The position numbers and the translations under genes are program-made. 64,000 nucleotides of DNA from an uncultured Oscillospiraceae bacterium (GTDB lineage: Bacteria; Bacillota; Clostridia; Oscillospirales; Oscillospiraceae), in contig CAKTPM010000005.1 of assembly GCA_934591705.1 (NCBI GenBank), positions 1 through 64,000 of the forward strand. The letters are read 5' to 3'. Of the stretch, positions 44,159 through 53,138 are shown in pieces (within the stretch, counting starts at the first letter, position 1; the number at the start of each line of letters is the position of its first letter). The notes beneath the pieces are model-generated. The model saw only the letters and a list, made by a program, of their open reading frames with translations. It did not search any database and was not told the origin of the DNA.

Positions 44159-46594
44159 TTACTTCACCGTCAAATGCTTCGCCGCGGCCTTGAGCATCAG
44201 CTTCTTTACGCCCACGCCGTCAAAGGCGATCTCGATGAGGGCGTCGCCGCCCATGGGCCGCACGGAGAGCACCATGCCCTTGCCGAAGGCGCTGTGGGTC
44301 ACGCTCTGCCCCGGCTGGATGTCGGGCAGCGGGGTCTCGGCAGCCGCCGGTGCCCTGCGGGCGGAGGCCGCCGCGGACCGGGCCGTACCGGGCCGCCGGC
44401 GCTCTGCCTGGATGTCGATGCTCCGGGCGTAGCCGCCGTCCTGGATATAGTCGTCGCTCCAGTGGCGCTCCGGACGGGGCTCGGGCTTCCCCAGCCACTC
44501 CATACACGCCTCCGGTATCTCGCTTAAAAACCGGGAGGGCATGTTGGGAGTGGTGCGGCCGAAGAGCATCCGCTGCCGGGCATTGGTCATGGTGAGCTTT
44601 TTCATGGCCCGGGTCATGGCCACATAGCACAGCCGCCGCTCCTCCTCCATCTCCTCTTCCTCCGCCATGGCGCGATTGCCGGGAAAGACCCCCTCCTCCA
44701 TGCCGGAGACGAAGACCTGGGGGAACTCCAGGCCCTTGGCACTGTGGACGGTCATCATCACCACGCAGTTGTCCCCTGCCGCGGCGTCGTCCAGATCCGT
44801 ATAGAGGGCCACCTCGTCCAGGAATCCGGCAAGCGTCGGATCCTCCGGGTCGTTGTCCAGAAAGGCGTGGATGCTGGAGCTGAGCTCCTCCACATTCTCC
44901 AGCCGCCCCCGGGACTCCAGATCGTCCTTCTCCTTCAGCATGGCGGTGTAGCCGGTCTTTTCGCAGACCTTTTCATAGTAGCCCACCAGGTCGCTGTTAT
45001 CCAGCTCCGCCTGCAGTTGTGCGATAAGGGCTGCAAAGGATTCCATCTTTACAGCAGCGCTCTTCAGCTCCGGGTAGCTGCCGGCATTTTTCACCACCTC
45101 GAAGAGGGAGCTCCCCTCCTCGGCGGCGATGAGCTGGGCCTTGTCCACGGAGGTCTGGCCGATCTTTCGGGCCGGGACATTGATGATGCGCCGCAGACGC
45201 AGATCGTCGGCGGGATTGTTGATGACGCACAGATAGGCCAGCATATCCTTGACCTCGGCCCGGTCGAAGTATTTCATCCCGCCGAAGATCTTATAGGGAA
45301 CGCCGTTGCGCTTGAAGGCGTATTCCAGGGCGTTGGACTGGGCGTTCATGCGGTAGAGCACCGCGTGATCCCTCCAGCTTGCCCCTCGGTTGTAGCTCAT
45401 CATGATCTGGCCTACGATGTAGTTTGCCTCGTCACTCTCATTGAAGCAGGTCTTCACCGTCACAAGCTCCCCGGCGCCGTTGTCCGTCCAGAGGGTCTTG
45501 CCCTTGCGGCCCCGGTTGTTGCGGATCACCGCGTTGGCGGCGTCCAAGATGTGCTGGGTGCTGCGGTAGTTCTGCTCCAGACGGATGGTCCGGGCATGGC
45601 GGTAGTCCTTTTCAAAGCCCAGGATGTTCTCGATATTCGCCCCCCGGAAGCGGTAGATGCTCTGGTCGTCATCGCCCACCACGCAGATGTTCTCATACTC
45701 CCCTGCCAGCAGGTGGGCCAGCAGGTATTGCAGGTGGTTGGTATCCTGGTACTCGTCAATGAGCACATAGCGGAACCGGTGCTGATAGTAGGCCAGGGTC
45801 TCGGGGCTGCTCTGCAGCAGGCGCACCGTGTGCAGGATGATGTCGTCAAAGTCCAGGGCGTTGGCGTCCCAGAGCTTTTTATTGTAAAGTGCATATACTT
45901 TACCGATCCGCTGCCTGCGCCAATCCCCCATGGTGTCCGCCTGCTTTTGATAGGCGGATGGGTCCACCATAGCGTCCTTGGCGTTGGAGATGGCGGAGAG
46001 CACCTCCCGGGGCGGAAAGGTCTTTTCCTCCAGGGACAGCTCCTTGAGGCAGTCCTTGATGAGGCGCTTGGCATCGTCGGTATCGTAGATGGTGAAATCC
46101 CGGGACAGGCCAAGCTTATCGATGTCCCGCCGCAGGATGCGCACGCAGGCGCTGTGGAAGGTGCAGGCCCACACATCCCGGGAGACCGCCGGGCCGAGCA
46201 TGCGCTCCAGGCGCTCCTTGAGCTCGTTGGCCGCCTTGTTGGTAAAGGTGATGGCCAGTATCTCCCAGGGCCGGGCGGGCTCCACCGCGCAGAGATATTC
46301 CATCAGCGGACGCATCTCCTCCCGGGGACTTTGGGCGTACTGCTCCAGCAGCTCCGCGGCATCCTCGCTGACAGGGACCGTCAGCTCCTCCGTGTCGCTC
46401 CCCCGGCCGAAGCGCAGGAGGTTGGCAATGCGGTGGATGAGCACCGTGGTCTTGCCGGAGCCGGCGCCCGCCAGCAGCAGAAGCGGCCCCTGGGTGGCCA
46501 AAACCCCCTGCCGCTGCATGGGATTCAGGTTTTTATATTCTGCGGCAATGGCCGCCGTTCTCGCCTCTATAAATCTTTTTTCCAATTCCGTCAT
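44159..46594 (-). CDS. pcrA: UvrD/PcrA-type superfamily 1 DNA helicase
   Basis: 811 residues from ATG 46594 with an AGAGGA site; in-frame starts further up overlap the promoter. Q-motif NPMQRQGVLATQGPLLL, Walker A AGAGSGKTTVL, Walker B VLIDEYQDTNHLQ, VVGDDDQSIYRFRGA and TVHSAKGLEFPQVFV. The C-terminal tail (GKGMVLSVRPMGGDALIEIAF) is a Tudor-like PcrA element that binds RNA polymerase in relatives. Divergent from the LexA-controlled operon. Confidence 0.94.
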   Translation of the reverse strand: MTELEKRFIEARTAAIAAEYKNLNPMQRQGVLATQGPLLLLAGAGSGKTTVLIHRIANLLRFGRGSDTEELTVPVSEDAAELLEQYAQSPREEMRPLMEYLCAVEPARPWEILAITFTNKAANELKERLERMLGPAVSRDVWACTFHSACVRILRRDIDKLGLSRDFTIYDTDDAKRLIKDCLKELSLEEKTFPPREVLSAISNAKDAMVDPSAYQKQADTMGDWRRQRIGKVYALYNKKLWDANALDFDDIILHTVRLLQSSPETLAYYQHRFRYVLIDEYQDTNHLQYLLAHLLAGEYENICVVGDDDQSIYRFRGANIENILGFEKDYRHARTIRLEQNYRSTQHILDAANAVIRNNRGRKGKTLWTDNGAGELVTVKTCFNESDEANYIVGQIMMSYNRGASWRDHAVLYRMNAQSNALEYAFKRNGVPYKIFGGMKYFDRAEVKDMLAYLCVINNPADDLRLRRIINVPARKIGQTSVDKAQLIAAEEGSSLFEVVKNAGSYPELKSAAVKMESFAALIAQLQAELDNSDLVGYYEKVCEKTGYTAMLKEKDDLESRGRLENVEELSSSIHAFLDNDPEDPTLAGFLDEVALYTDLDDAAAGDNCVVMMTVHSAKGLEFPQVFVSGMEEGVFPGNRAMAEEEEMEEERRLCYVAMTRAMKKLTMTNARQRMLFGRTTPNMPSRFLSEIPEACMEWLGKPEPRPERHWSDDYIQDGGYARSIDIQAERRRPGTARSAAASARRAPAAAETPLPDIQPGQSVTHSAFGKGMVLSVRPMGGDALIEIAFDGVGVKKLMLKAAAKHLTVK

Positions 46595-46628
46595 GGTGAT
46601 GTCCTCTACAAATTGTGGTCTTGCTTTC

Positions 46629-46657
46629 ATTTTAATACAAAATCCTGCGCAGGTCAA
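46629..46657 (-). promoter_or_regulatory. SigmaA promoter for pcrA
   Basis: -35 TTGACC (46652-46657), 17-base spacer, -10 TAAAAT (46629-46634), about 40 bases before the helicase start. Confidence 0.75.
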
Positions 46658-46697
46658 CACAGTTTGCAGAAATTCGCATTTTTGTTCTATTTTTTTA

Positions 46698-46752
46698 TTG
46701 ACAAGAACGCTCGTTCGATATATAATGACAGCATAAATAGAACGCTTGTTTT
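46698..46752 (+). promoter_or_regulatory. SigmaA promoter with two LexA (SOS) boxes
   Basis: Perfect -35 TTGACA (46698-46703), 17-base spacer, perfect -10 TATAAT (46721-46726). Between them lies AGAACGCTCGTTCG (46704-46717), the Gram-positive LexA box GAAC-N4-GTTC. A second copy, AGAACGCTTGTTTT (46739-46752), lies just after the start of transcription. Two boxes on an otherwise ideal promoter predict tight repression and strong damage induction. Confidence 0.85.
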
Positions 46753-46766
46753 TAGGAGGTCATATC

Positions 46767-46880
46767 ATGTCAGCTATAACCTATATCATCATCGTTCTCG
46801 GCGCCGCCTCCGTATCCGTCAATATCATGCGCTTTGTGGAGCGGGTGCAGCAGCCCCGCCGGCGCCGCCGCACGGTATAG
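46767..46880 (+). CDS. 37-residue SOS-controlled membrane peptide
   Basis: A short gene with a strong TTAGGAGG site seven bases before its ATG and directly behind the LexA promoter. The peptide is one hydrophobic helix (AITYIIIVLGAASVSVNIM, residues 3-21) followed by a strongly basic tail (ERVQQPRRRRR). This layout (short N-out membrane helix, positive inside) recalls SOS-induced small membrane inhibitors of division such as SidA or YneA, but there is no clear sequence match that I can see. Three bases separate it from the radical SAM gene. It may instead serve in translational coupling. Confidence 0.75.
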   Translation: MSAITYIIIVLGAASVSVNIMRFVERVQQPRRRRRTV

Positions 46881-46883
46881 GCC

Positions 46884-48152
46884 ATGGACCTTTTGGAGAA
46901 GCTGGAGATCCTCTCCGACGCCGCCAAGTATGATGCGGCGTGTACCTCCAGCGGTGTGCGCCGGGGCTTCGTGCCGGGAAAGGTGGGCAATACCACCTCC
47001 TCCATCGCCGGCTGCTGCCACAGCTTTTCGGCGGACGGGCGGTGCATCACCCTGCTGAAGGTATTGATGACCAACGCCTGCGCCTACGACTGTAGGTACT
47101 GCGTCAACCGCCGCAGCAATGACACCCGCCGGGCCGCCTTTACACCCCGGGAGCTGGCGGAGCTGACCATACAGTTTTACCGCCGCAACTATATTGAGGG
47201 GCTTTTCCTCTCCTCCGGGGTGCTGCGCTCCCCGGACTATACCACCGAGCGGATGATCGCCGCCCTGCGGCTGCTGCGGCAGGACTACGGCTTCAACGGC
47301 TACATCCACGCCAAGACCATCCCCGGCACCGCTCCGGAGCTGGTGCGGAAGCTGGGCTATCTGGCTGACCGCCTCAGCGTGAACATCGAGCTGCCCTCGG
47401 AGGCCGCCCTCAGTGCCCTGGCCCCGGATAAGTCCAAGTCCGCCATCCTGCGGCCCATGGGGCAGATCACCCGGCAGGTGCAGGAGAACCGGCAGGAGCT
47501 GGTGAAATACAAGCACGCCCCCGCCTTCGCCCCGGCGGGGCAGAGCACCCAGCTCATCGTGGGGGCCACCGGCGACACGGACCGACACATCCTGCAGCTC
47601 ACGGAGTCGCTCTATCAAAAATACCGCCTCAAGCGGGTGTTTTTCAGCGCTTATGTGCCGGTGGTGGAAAATGCCCTGCTCCCTGCCCCGGACACCAAGC
47701 CGCCCCTCCTCCGGGAGCACCGCCTCTACCAGGCGGACTGGCTGCTGCGGTTTTACGGCTTTTCCGCCTCGGAGCTCCTCAGCGACGACCAGCCGGACTT
47801 CGATCCGCTCCTGGACCCCAAGTGCACCTGGGCCCTTCGCCATCCGGCGTTTTTCCCGGTGGAGGTCATGACCGCCGGCTATGAGACCCTTCTGCGGGTG
47901 CCCGGCATCGGTCCCACCGGTGCAAGGCGCATCTGCGCCGCCCGGCGGCAGAGCCGCCTGCGCCCGGAGGATTTAAAAAAGCTGGGTGTGGTGATGAAGC
48001 GGGCCCAGTTCTTCATCACCTGCGGCGGCAAAGCAGCGGAGGGCCTGCGGTTTTCCCCGGAGACCCTGCCCGGGCAGCTGGCCTACCTGGAGCGGGGCCG
48101 TCTGCCCCAGGCATTTCCGGAGCAGCTGTCCCTTTTCGATGCAGTGGGGTGA
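46884..48152 (+). CDS. Putative DNA modification/repair radical SAM protein
   Basis: 422 residues. The radical SAM cluster motif CAYDCRYCVNR (CxxxCxxC) is at about residues 65-75. The C-terminal part holds a helix-hairpin-helix (LLRVPGIGPTGARRICAARR), a DNA-binding element. This matches the TIGR03916-type family that travels with the gene type found next (DUF4130), and sometimes with a uracil-DNA-glycosylase-like partner. The LexA boxes upstream fit a role in DNA repair. Reaction unknown. Confidence 0.9.
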   Translation: MDLLEKLEILSDAAKYDAACTSSGVRRGFVPGKVGNTTSSIAGCCHSFSADGRCITLLKVLMTNACAYDCRYCVNRRSNDTRRAAFTPRELAELTIQFYRRNYIEGLFLSSGVLRSPDYTTERMIAALRLLRQDYGFNGYIHAKTIPGTAPELVRKLGYLADRLSVNIELPSEAALSALAPDKSKSAILRPMGQITRQVQENRQELVKYKHAPAFAPAGQSTQLIVGATGDTDRHILQLTESLYQKYRLKRVFFSAYVPVVENALLPAPDTKPPLLREHRLYQADWLLRFYGFSASELLSDDQPDFDPLLDPKCTWALRHPAFFPVEVMTAGYETLLRVPGIGPTGARRICAARRQSRLRPEDLKKLGVVMKRAQFFITCGGKAAEGLRFSPETLPGQLAYLERGRLPQAFPEQLSLFDAVG

Positions 48153-48156
48153 GAGC

Positions 48157-48939
48157 ATGGCATGGCGTGAAGTGGTTTTACAATACGACGGCACCTATGA
48201 GGGGTTTCTCTGCTGCGTGTTCGAGAGCTATACCCATAAAGAATTCCCCACCGCCTTTTACGACGACGAGGAATTTTTTACCCTCTACGAGGTGCGTACC
48301 GTCCAGACGGTGCCTGCCCATGCCAAGCGGGTGCAAAGCAGCATTGAGCGCGTCTCTCCCACCGCCGGGCAGCTTTTACGGCGGGCCTTTTTCACCTGTA
48401 TGGACAGTAAAGAGGAGCGCCTTTACAGCTGCGTCCGGAAGCTATATGCCCAGGGAGACGGGTTCCTGAAAAACATTTCCGACCCGGTATACCTACCCAT
48501 CCACCGAGCCCTGCGGCACATGGCCGGGGAGGTGGAAAAGTACCGGGGCTTTGTGCGCTTTTCGGACTATAGCGGCGTTCTGGGGGCGGAGATCGCCCCG
48601 AAAAACCGGGTGCTGCCCCTGCTGCGGCGGCACTTCTGCAGCCGTTATGCCAACGAGCGCTTTTTCATCTACGACCGCACCCACCGGGAGATGCTGCTCT
48701 ATGCCGCCGGACGCTCCCGCATTGCCCGGGTGGACGGCCTGCAGCTGGACGCCCCCGACAGCGCGGAGGTCTTTTACCGCACCCTCTGGAAGCGGTTTTT
48801 TGATTCCGTATCCATTGCCCCCCGGAAAAATCCCCGCTGCCAGAACAGCTTTCTGCCCAAGCGCTACCGGGATGTGATGACGGAGTTTCTCCCGGCGGAC
48901 GCCGGGACTACTCCCGCAATGCCTCCCGCAGAGCCGTGA
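48157..48939 (+). CDS. TIGR03915/DUF4130-type DNA metabolism protein
   Basis: 260 residues from ATG 48157. Family motifs LQYDGTYEGFLCCVFESY at the start, FVRFSDYSGVLGAEIAPKN in the middle, and SFLPKRYRDVMTEFLP near the end. Known as the partner of the radical SAM protein encoded five bases upstream; thought to act in DNA repair, perhaps as a glycosylase-like component. Its last 32 bases overlap the end of sigF on the other strand. Confidence 0.88.
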   Translation: MAWREVVLQYDGTYEGFLCCVFESYTHKEFPTAFYDDEEFFTLYEVRTVQTVPAHAKRVQSSIERVSPTAGQLLRRAFFTCMDSKEERLYSCVRKLYAQGDGFLKNISDPVYLPIHRALRHMAGEVEKYRGFVRFSDYSGVLGAEIAPKNRVLPLLRRHFCSRYANERFFIYDRTHREMLLYAAGRSRIARVDGLQLDAPDSAEVFYRTLWKRFFDSVSIAPRKNPRCQNSFLPKRYRDVMTEFLPADAGTTPAMPPAEP

Positions 48940-49609
48940 TGGCCCGGCGCTCCAGCCGGGACACCTGCACCTGGGAGACCCCCAGGATCCGGGCCGCCTG
49001 CTGCTGGGTCATGCCCCGGTAGTAACGCAGCACGATGGTGAGCTTCTCCCGCTCCGGCAGCGCTTCGATAGCGCTGCGCAGGGAGAGCTTTTCCAGCAAG
49101 GGCAGCTCCTGCGGCTCCGCCGCCAGGGTGGACTCCAGGGTAAAGCCCTCGGCGGTCTCCCGCTGCAGCGACTCCGGTGCTATATTGGCAAGCTCAATGG
49201 CGGCCACCTCCTCCGGGGGCAGCTGCAGCTCCCGGGCGAGCTCGCTCAATAGCGGCTCCCGGCCCAGGGCGCCCCGCAGCCGCTCCCGGGCCGACCAGAC
49301 GCTCTGCCCCTTTTCCCGCATGGTGCGGCCCACCTTGATGGCGCCGTCATCCCGGATAAACCGGCGTATCTCCCCGGCGATCTTGGGCACGGCGTATGTA
49401 GAAAATTGCGTGCCGTACTGGGTGTCGAAGCCCCGTATGGCCTTGATGAGCCCGATGCAGCCCAGCTGGAAGAGGTCCTCGGAGTCCACACCGCAGCCGT
49501 AGTAGCGCTTCACCACGGCCCAGACCAGGCCGCTGTTTTCCTCCACCACCCGCTCACAGGCGGCGTCATCCCCCTGCTGCGCCCGCTCCAGGAGGGAGGT
49601 CCGGCTCAT
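48908..49609 (-). CDS. sigF: RNA polymerase sporulation sigma factor F
   Basis: 233 residues. Sigma region 2 (DLFQLGCIGLIKAIRGFDTQYGT), region 3, and region 4 helix-turn-helix (MTQQQAARILGVSQVQVSRLERRA). Overlaps spoIIAB (ATGA) in the spoIIA operon. Directs the first forespore gene set. Its 3-prime end overlaps the convergent SOS-controlled DUF4130 gene. Confidence 0.96.
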   Translation of the reverse strand: MSRTSLLERAQQGDDAACERVVEENSGLVWAVVKRYYGCGVDSEDLFQLGCIGLIKAIRGFDTQYGTQFSTYAVPKIAGEIRRFIRDDGAIKVGRTMREKGQSVWSARERLRGALGREPLLSELARELQLPPEEVAAIELANIAPESLQRETAEGFTLESTLAAEPQELPLLEKLSLRSAIEALPEREKLTIVLRYYRGMTQQQAARILGVSQVQVSRLERRAITALREALRE

Positions 49610-50046
49610 CGCCTGCCCCGGGACACGATGCGCTTGGTCATGGACACCGTTGTCCCCTTCCCCACCTGGGAGCGCACGGTGAGCTTGTTCATAAAGCTCT
49701 CCATAATGGTAAAGCCCATGCCGCTCCTGTCCTCGCCGCCGGTGGTGAAAAGCGGCGTCCGGGCGCTTTCGATGTCCGGGATGCCCCGGCCCCAGTCCCG
49801 CACCGTGATCTCCAGGGTATGCTCACCCACCAGCTTGAGCTTGATGACGATTTTCCCCAGGGCGTCGGGGTAGGCGTGGACAATGGCATTGGTCACCGCC
49901 TCGCTGACAGCGGTTTTGATGTCCCCCAGCTCATCCAAGGTGGGATCCAGCTGGGCGGCAAAGGCCGCGGCCGCCATCCGGGCAAAGGCCTCGTTGCAGC
50001 TGCGGCTCAAGAACTCCAGCGTCACATAGTTTTCGATTTTTCGCAT
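49606..50046 (-). CDS. spoIIAB: Anti-sigma F factor
   Basis: 146 residues. GHKL serine kinase fold with DIKTAVSEAVTNAIVHAYPD (N box) and DWGRGIPDIE, RSGMGFTIM (G boxes). Holds SigF inactive and phosphorylates SpoIIAA. Between spoIIAA and sigF. Confidence 0.96.
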   Translation of the reverse strand: MRKIENYVTLEFLSRSCNEAFARMAAAAFAAQLDPTLDELGDIKTAVSEAVTNAIVHAYPDALGKIVIKLKLVGEHTLEITVRDWGRGIPDIESARTPLFTTGGEDRSGMGFTIMESFMNKLTVRSQVGKGTTVSMTKRIVSRGRR

Positions 50047-50059
50047 GGTTTTTCCCTCC

Positions 50060-50365
50060 TTACAATATCGGCATCATCCGCTCCACCCCCGCCGCCCGGA
50101 ACACCTTCCGGGGCTGCGGGGCTACATTTTTCAGCGTCACGGTGCCGTTCATCTCCCGCATCCGCTGCCAGGCCCGCACCGCCACGGCGATGCCGGCGCT
50201 GTCCATGAAGCCCACCCCGGCCAGATCTAAGACGAGCTCCTTGGGCAGGTGCAGCTCCAGCTCCCGCTCCATCCGGGTGAAGAGCCCCTTGGCGCCGTGA
50301 TGGTCCAGATCTCCCCGCAGGGCGATCTCCAAGGTCTGTGCCCTGCTAAGTACCGTTATTTCCAC
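50060..50365 (-). CDS. spoIIAA: Anti-sigma F factor antagonist
   Basis: 101 residues from a GTG at 50365 behind GAGGTGAAAG. STAS domain with the phosphorylatable serine in LDLAGVGFMDSAGIAVAVRA. When dephosphorylated it frees SigF from SpoIIAB. First gene of the spoIIA operon. I could not identify its promoter with confidence. Confidence 0.95.
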   Translation of the reverse strand: MEITVLSRAQTLEIALRGDLDHHGAKGLFTRMERELELHLPKELVLDLAGVGFMDSAGIAVAVRAWQRMREMNGTVTLKNVAPQPRKVFRAAGVERMMPIL

Positions 50366-50389
50366 TTTCTTTCACCTCATTTGTAAAAA

Positions 50390-50424
50390 AATAATCACCG
50401 CAGATCATCATCTGCGGTGATTAT
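50390..50424 (-). terminator. Intrinsic terminator after valS
   Basis: Perfect 15-bp stem ATAATCACCGCAGAT/ATCTGCGGTGATTAT with a run of seven T on the minus strand, between valS and spoIIAA. Confidence 0.9.
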
Positions 50425-50476
50425 ATGCCAATGTTCCTGTGTAACCTGTCGAATCCGGCTTGACCCGGGAAGAATA

Positions 50477-53110
50477 TCAGAAGCGCATGGCGGCTGCGGC
50501 CTCGTCCAGCTGGGCGATAAGGGCCCGGGCCTTCTCGGCCCGCTCACGCTCGGCATTCACCACATTCTCCGGTGCCCGGGCGGTGAAGCTCTCGTTGGCC
50601 AGCTTGGCCTCGATGCGCTGGAGGTTCTCCACGGCCTTCTGCCGCTCCTTGGCGATGCGCTCACGCTCGGCGGCAATGTCCACCAGCTCCGCCAGAGGCA
50701 GGTAGATGCTGGCGTCATGGGTGGCCACGCTGACCATGCCGCTCAGGTCGGCAGGGGCTTCGGTGGTCACGGTGAGCTCGCTGGCCCAGGCCATGCGGGT
50801 AATGAAGTGGCGGCCCTCCTCATAGTTTTTCGGCTGCTTGGTCACGATGATCATCTGCGCCTTCCGGGAGGGGGGCACATTCATTTCGCTGCGGCGGGCC
50901 CGGACGGCGGAGATAGCGTCCTTCACTGCCTCCATGGCGGCCTCATCCTCGGCAAAATGCAGCTTCTGGCGGTACTCCGGCCACTTGGCGGTGATGAGAT
51001 AGTCCCCCTCGTGGGGCAGGGCCTGCCAGATCTCCTCGGTGATGAAGGGCATGAAGGGGTGCAGCAGCTCCAAGATCCGCAGGAGCACATAGCACAGCAC
51101 ATTCTCGGCGGCCAGCTTGGCGGCGGTGTCCTCGCCGTTGAGGCGGGTCTTGGTGAGCTCGATGTACCAGTCGCAATAGGTGTCCCAGATAAAGTCGTAG
51201 ATCTTGGCGGAGGCCACACCCAGCTCATAGGCCTCCAGGTTCTCGGTGACCTCCCGGATGAGGGTATTGAGCTTGGAGAGCACCCACTTGTCCTCCAGCT
51301 CCAGCTTCTCGGGCAGCTCCACCTTTTGGATGGTGAGGTTCATCATCACAAAGCGGCTGGCGTTCCAGATCTTATTGGCGAAGTTGCGCATGGCCTCGCA
51401 CTTCTCCACGAAAAAGCGCATATCGTTGCCGGGACTGTTGCCGGTGATGAGGTTGAAGCGCAGGGCATCGGCGCCGTATTTCTCCGCCATCTCCAGGGGG
51501 TCGATGCCGTTGCCCAGGGACTTGGACATCTTGCGGCCCTTTTCATCCCGAACCAGGCCGTGGATAAACACGGTCTTGAAGGGCTCCTTCTTCATCTGCT
51601 CCATGCCGGAGAAGATCATCCGGGCCACCCAGAAGAAAATAATGTCGTAGCCGGTGACCATCACGGAGGTGGGATACCAGTAATTCAGGTCGGGGGCGTT
51701 CGGATCGGGCCAGCCCATGGTGGAGAAGGGCCACAGGGCGCTGCTGAACCAGGTGTCCAGCACATCCTCCTCCCGGGTCAGGCGGCTGCTGCCGCACTTC
51801 TCGCAGCAGGTGGGATCCTCGCGGCTCACATTGATGTGGCCGCAGTCATCGCAGTACCAGGCGGGGATCTGGTGGCCCCACCACAGCTGGCGGGAGATGC
51901 ACCAGTCATGGACATTCTCCATCCAGTTGATATAGGTCTTGGTGAAGCGCTCCGGCACGAACTTGACGGTGCCGTCCTCCACCACCCGGATGGCCTCCTT
52001 GGCAAGGGGTGCCATCTTCACGAACCACTGGGCAGAGATCAGGGGCTCCACATCGTTGTGGCAGCGGTAGCAGGTGCCCACATTGTGGGAATAGGGCTCG
52101 GTCTTCACCAGATAGCCCTGGGCCTCCAGGTCGGCCACGATGGCCTTGCGGCACTCATAGCGGTCCATACCGTTGTACTTGCCGCCGTTTTCGTTGATGT
52201 GTCCGTCGTCGGCGATGACCCGGATGACCTCCAGGTTGTGCCGCAGGCCCACCTCAAAGTCGTTGGGGTCGTGGGCGGGGGTCATCTTCACGGCGCCGGT
52301 GCCGAAGCCGATCTCACAGTATTCATCGCCCACGATGGGGATCTCCCGGTTCATAATGGGCAGAATGCACTTTTTGCCGATGAGGTGGCGGAGCTTTTCA
52401 TCCTCCGGATTCACCGCCACGCCGGTATCGCCCATCATGGTCTCCGGCCGGGTGGTGGCGATGATGATGTCGCCGCTGCCGTCCGCCAGGGGATAGCGGA
52501 CATACCAGAGGCTGCCGGGCTTGTCGGTATACTCCACCTCGGCGTCGGAAAGGGCGGTGAGGCAGTGGGGGCACCAGTTGATGATGCGGCTGCCCTTATA
52601 GATAAGGCCCTTTTCATAGAGCTCGCAGAAGGTCTCGCGGACGGCCCGGGAGCAGCCCTCGTCCATGGTGAAGCGATCCCGGCTCCAGTCGCAGGAGGCG
52701 CCCATCTTCTTTTGCTGCTCCACGATGCGGTTGCCGTACTTTTCCTTCCAGGCCCACACCCGCTCCAGGAACTTCTCGCGGCCCAGGTCATAGCGGCTGA
52801 GGCCCTCGTTGACCCGCAGGTCCTCCTCCACCTTGATCTGGGTGGCGATGCCGGCGTGGTCGCTGCCGGGGAGCCACAGCGCCTCATAGCCCTGCATCCG
52901 CTTAAAGCGGGTGAGGATGTCCTGGAGGGTGCAGTCCAGGGCGTGGCCCATGTGGAGCTGCCCGGTAACATTGGGGGGCGGCATCACGATAGAAAAGGGC
53001 TTTTTATCGGGGTTGGGGGATGCATGGAAGCAGTCGCCGTCCATCCACATTTGGTAGATGCGGCCCTCCACCTCCCGGGGATCATACACCTTCGGCAATT
53101 CTTTAGACAT
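50477..53110 (-). CDS. valS: Valine--tRNA ligase
   Basis: 877 residues from ATG 53110 with an AAAAGGAG site; an in-frame start at 53164 lies inside the T-box terminator. HIGH-type motif PPNVTGQLHMGHAL at about 40-53, KMSKS motif GRKMSKSLGNG, the valine-editing TTRPETMMGDTG, and a C-terminal coiled coil. Two CxxC pairs (CDDCGH, CEKCGS) suggest a zinc site. Controlled by an upstream T-box. Confidence 0.97.
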   Translation of the reverse strand: MSKELPKVYDPREVEGRIYQMWMDGDCFHASPNPDKKPFSIVMPPPNVTGQLHMGHALDCTLQDILTRFKRMQGYEALWLPGSDHAGIATQIKVEEDLRVNEGLSRYDLGREKFLERVWAWKEKYGNRIVEQQKKMGASCDWSRDRFTMDEGCSRAVRETFCELYEKGLIYKGSRIINWCPHCLTALSDAEVEYTDKPGSLWYVRYPLADGSGDIIIATTRPETMMGDTGVAVNPEDEKLRHLIGKKCILPIMNREIPIVGDEYCEIGFGTGAVKMTPAHDPNDFEVGLRHNLEVIRVIADDGHINENGGKYNGMDRYECRKAIVADLEAQGYLVKTEPYSHNVGTCYRCHNDVEPLISAQWFVKMAPLAKEAIRVVEDGTVKFVPERFTKTYINWMENVHDWCISRQLWWGHQIPAWYCDDCGHINVSREDPTCCEKCGSSRLTREEDVLDTWFSSALWPFSTMGWPDPNAPDLNYWYPTSVMVTGYDIIFFWVARMIFSGMEQMKKEPFKTVFIHGLVRDEKGRKMSKSLGNGIDPLEMAEKYGADALRFNLITGNSPGNDMRFFVEKCEAMRNFANKIWNASRFVMMNLTIQKVELPEKLELEDKWVLSKLNTLIREVTENLEAYELGVASAKIYDFIWDTYCDWYIELTKTRLNGEDTAAKLAAENVLCYVLLRILELLHPFMPFITEEIWQALPHEGDYLITAKWPEYRQKLHFAEDEAAMEAVKDAISAVRARRSEMNVPPSRKAQMIIVTKQPKNYEEGRHFITRMAWASELTVTTEAPADLSGMVSVATHDASIYLPLAELVDIAAERERIAKERQKAVENLQRIEAKLANESFTARAPENVVNAERERAEKARALIAQLDEAAAAMRF

Positions 53111-53138
53111 ATCGTTTCTCCTTTTTTCGGTATTCGGC

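Noticed and set aside
44744..46933. A 729-codon plus-strand open frame
   Set aside because: Antisense to pcrA and runs through the LexA promoter; no domain recognised.
50366..50476. SigmaH promoter for the spoIIA operon (AGGAACA with a downstream AT element)
   Set aside because: Spacing does not fit and the candidate lies upstream of the valS terminator; not claimed without transcript data.
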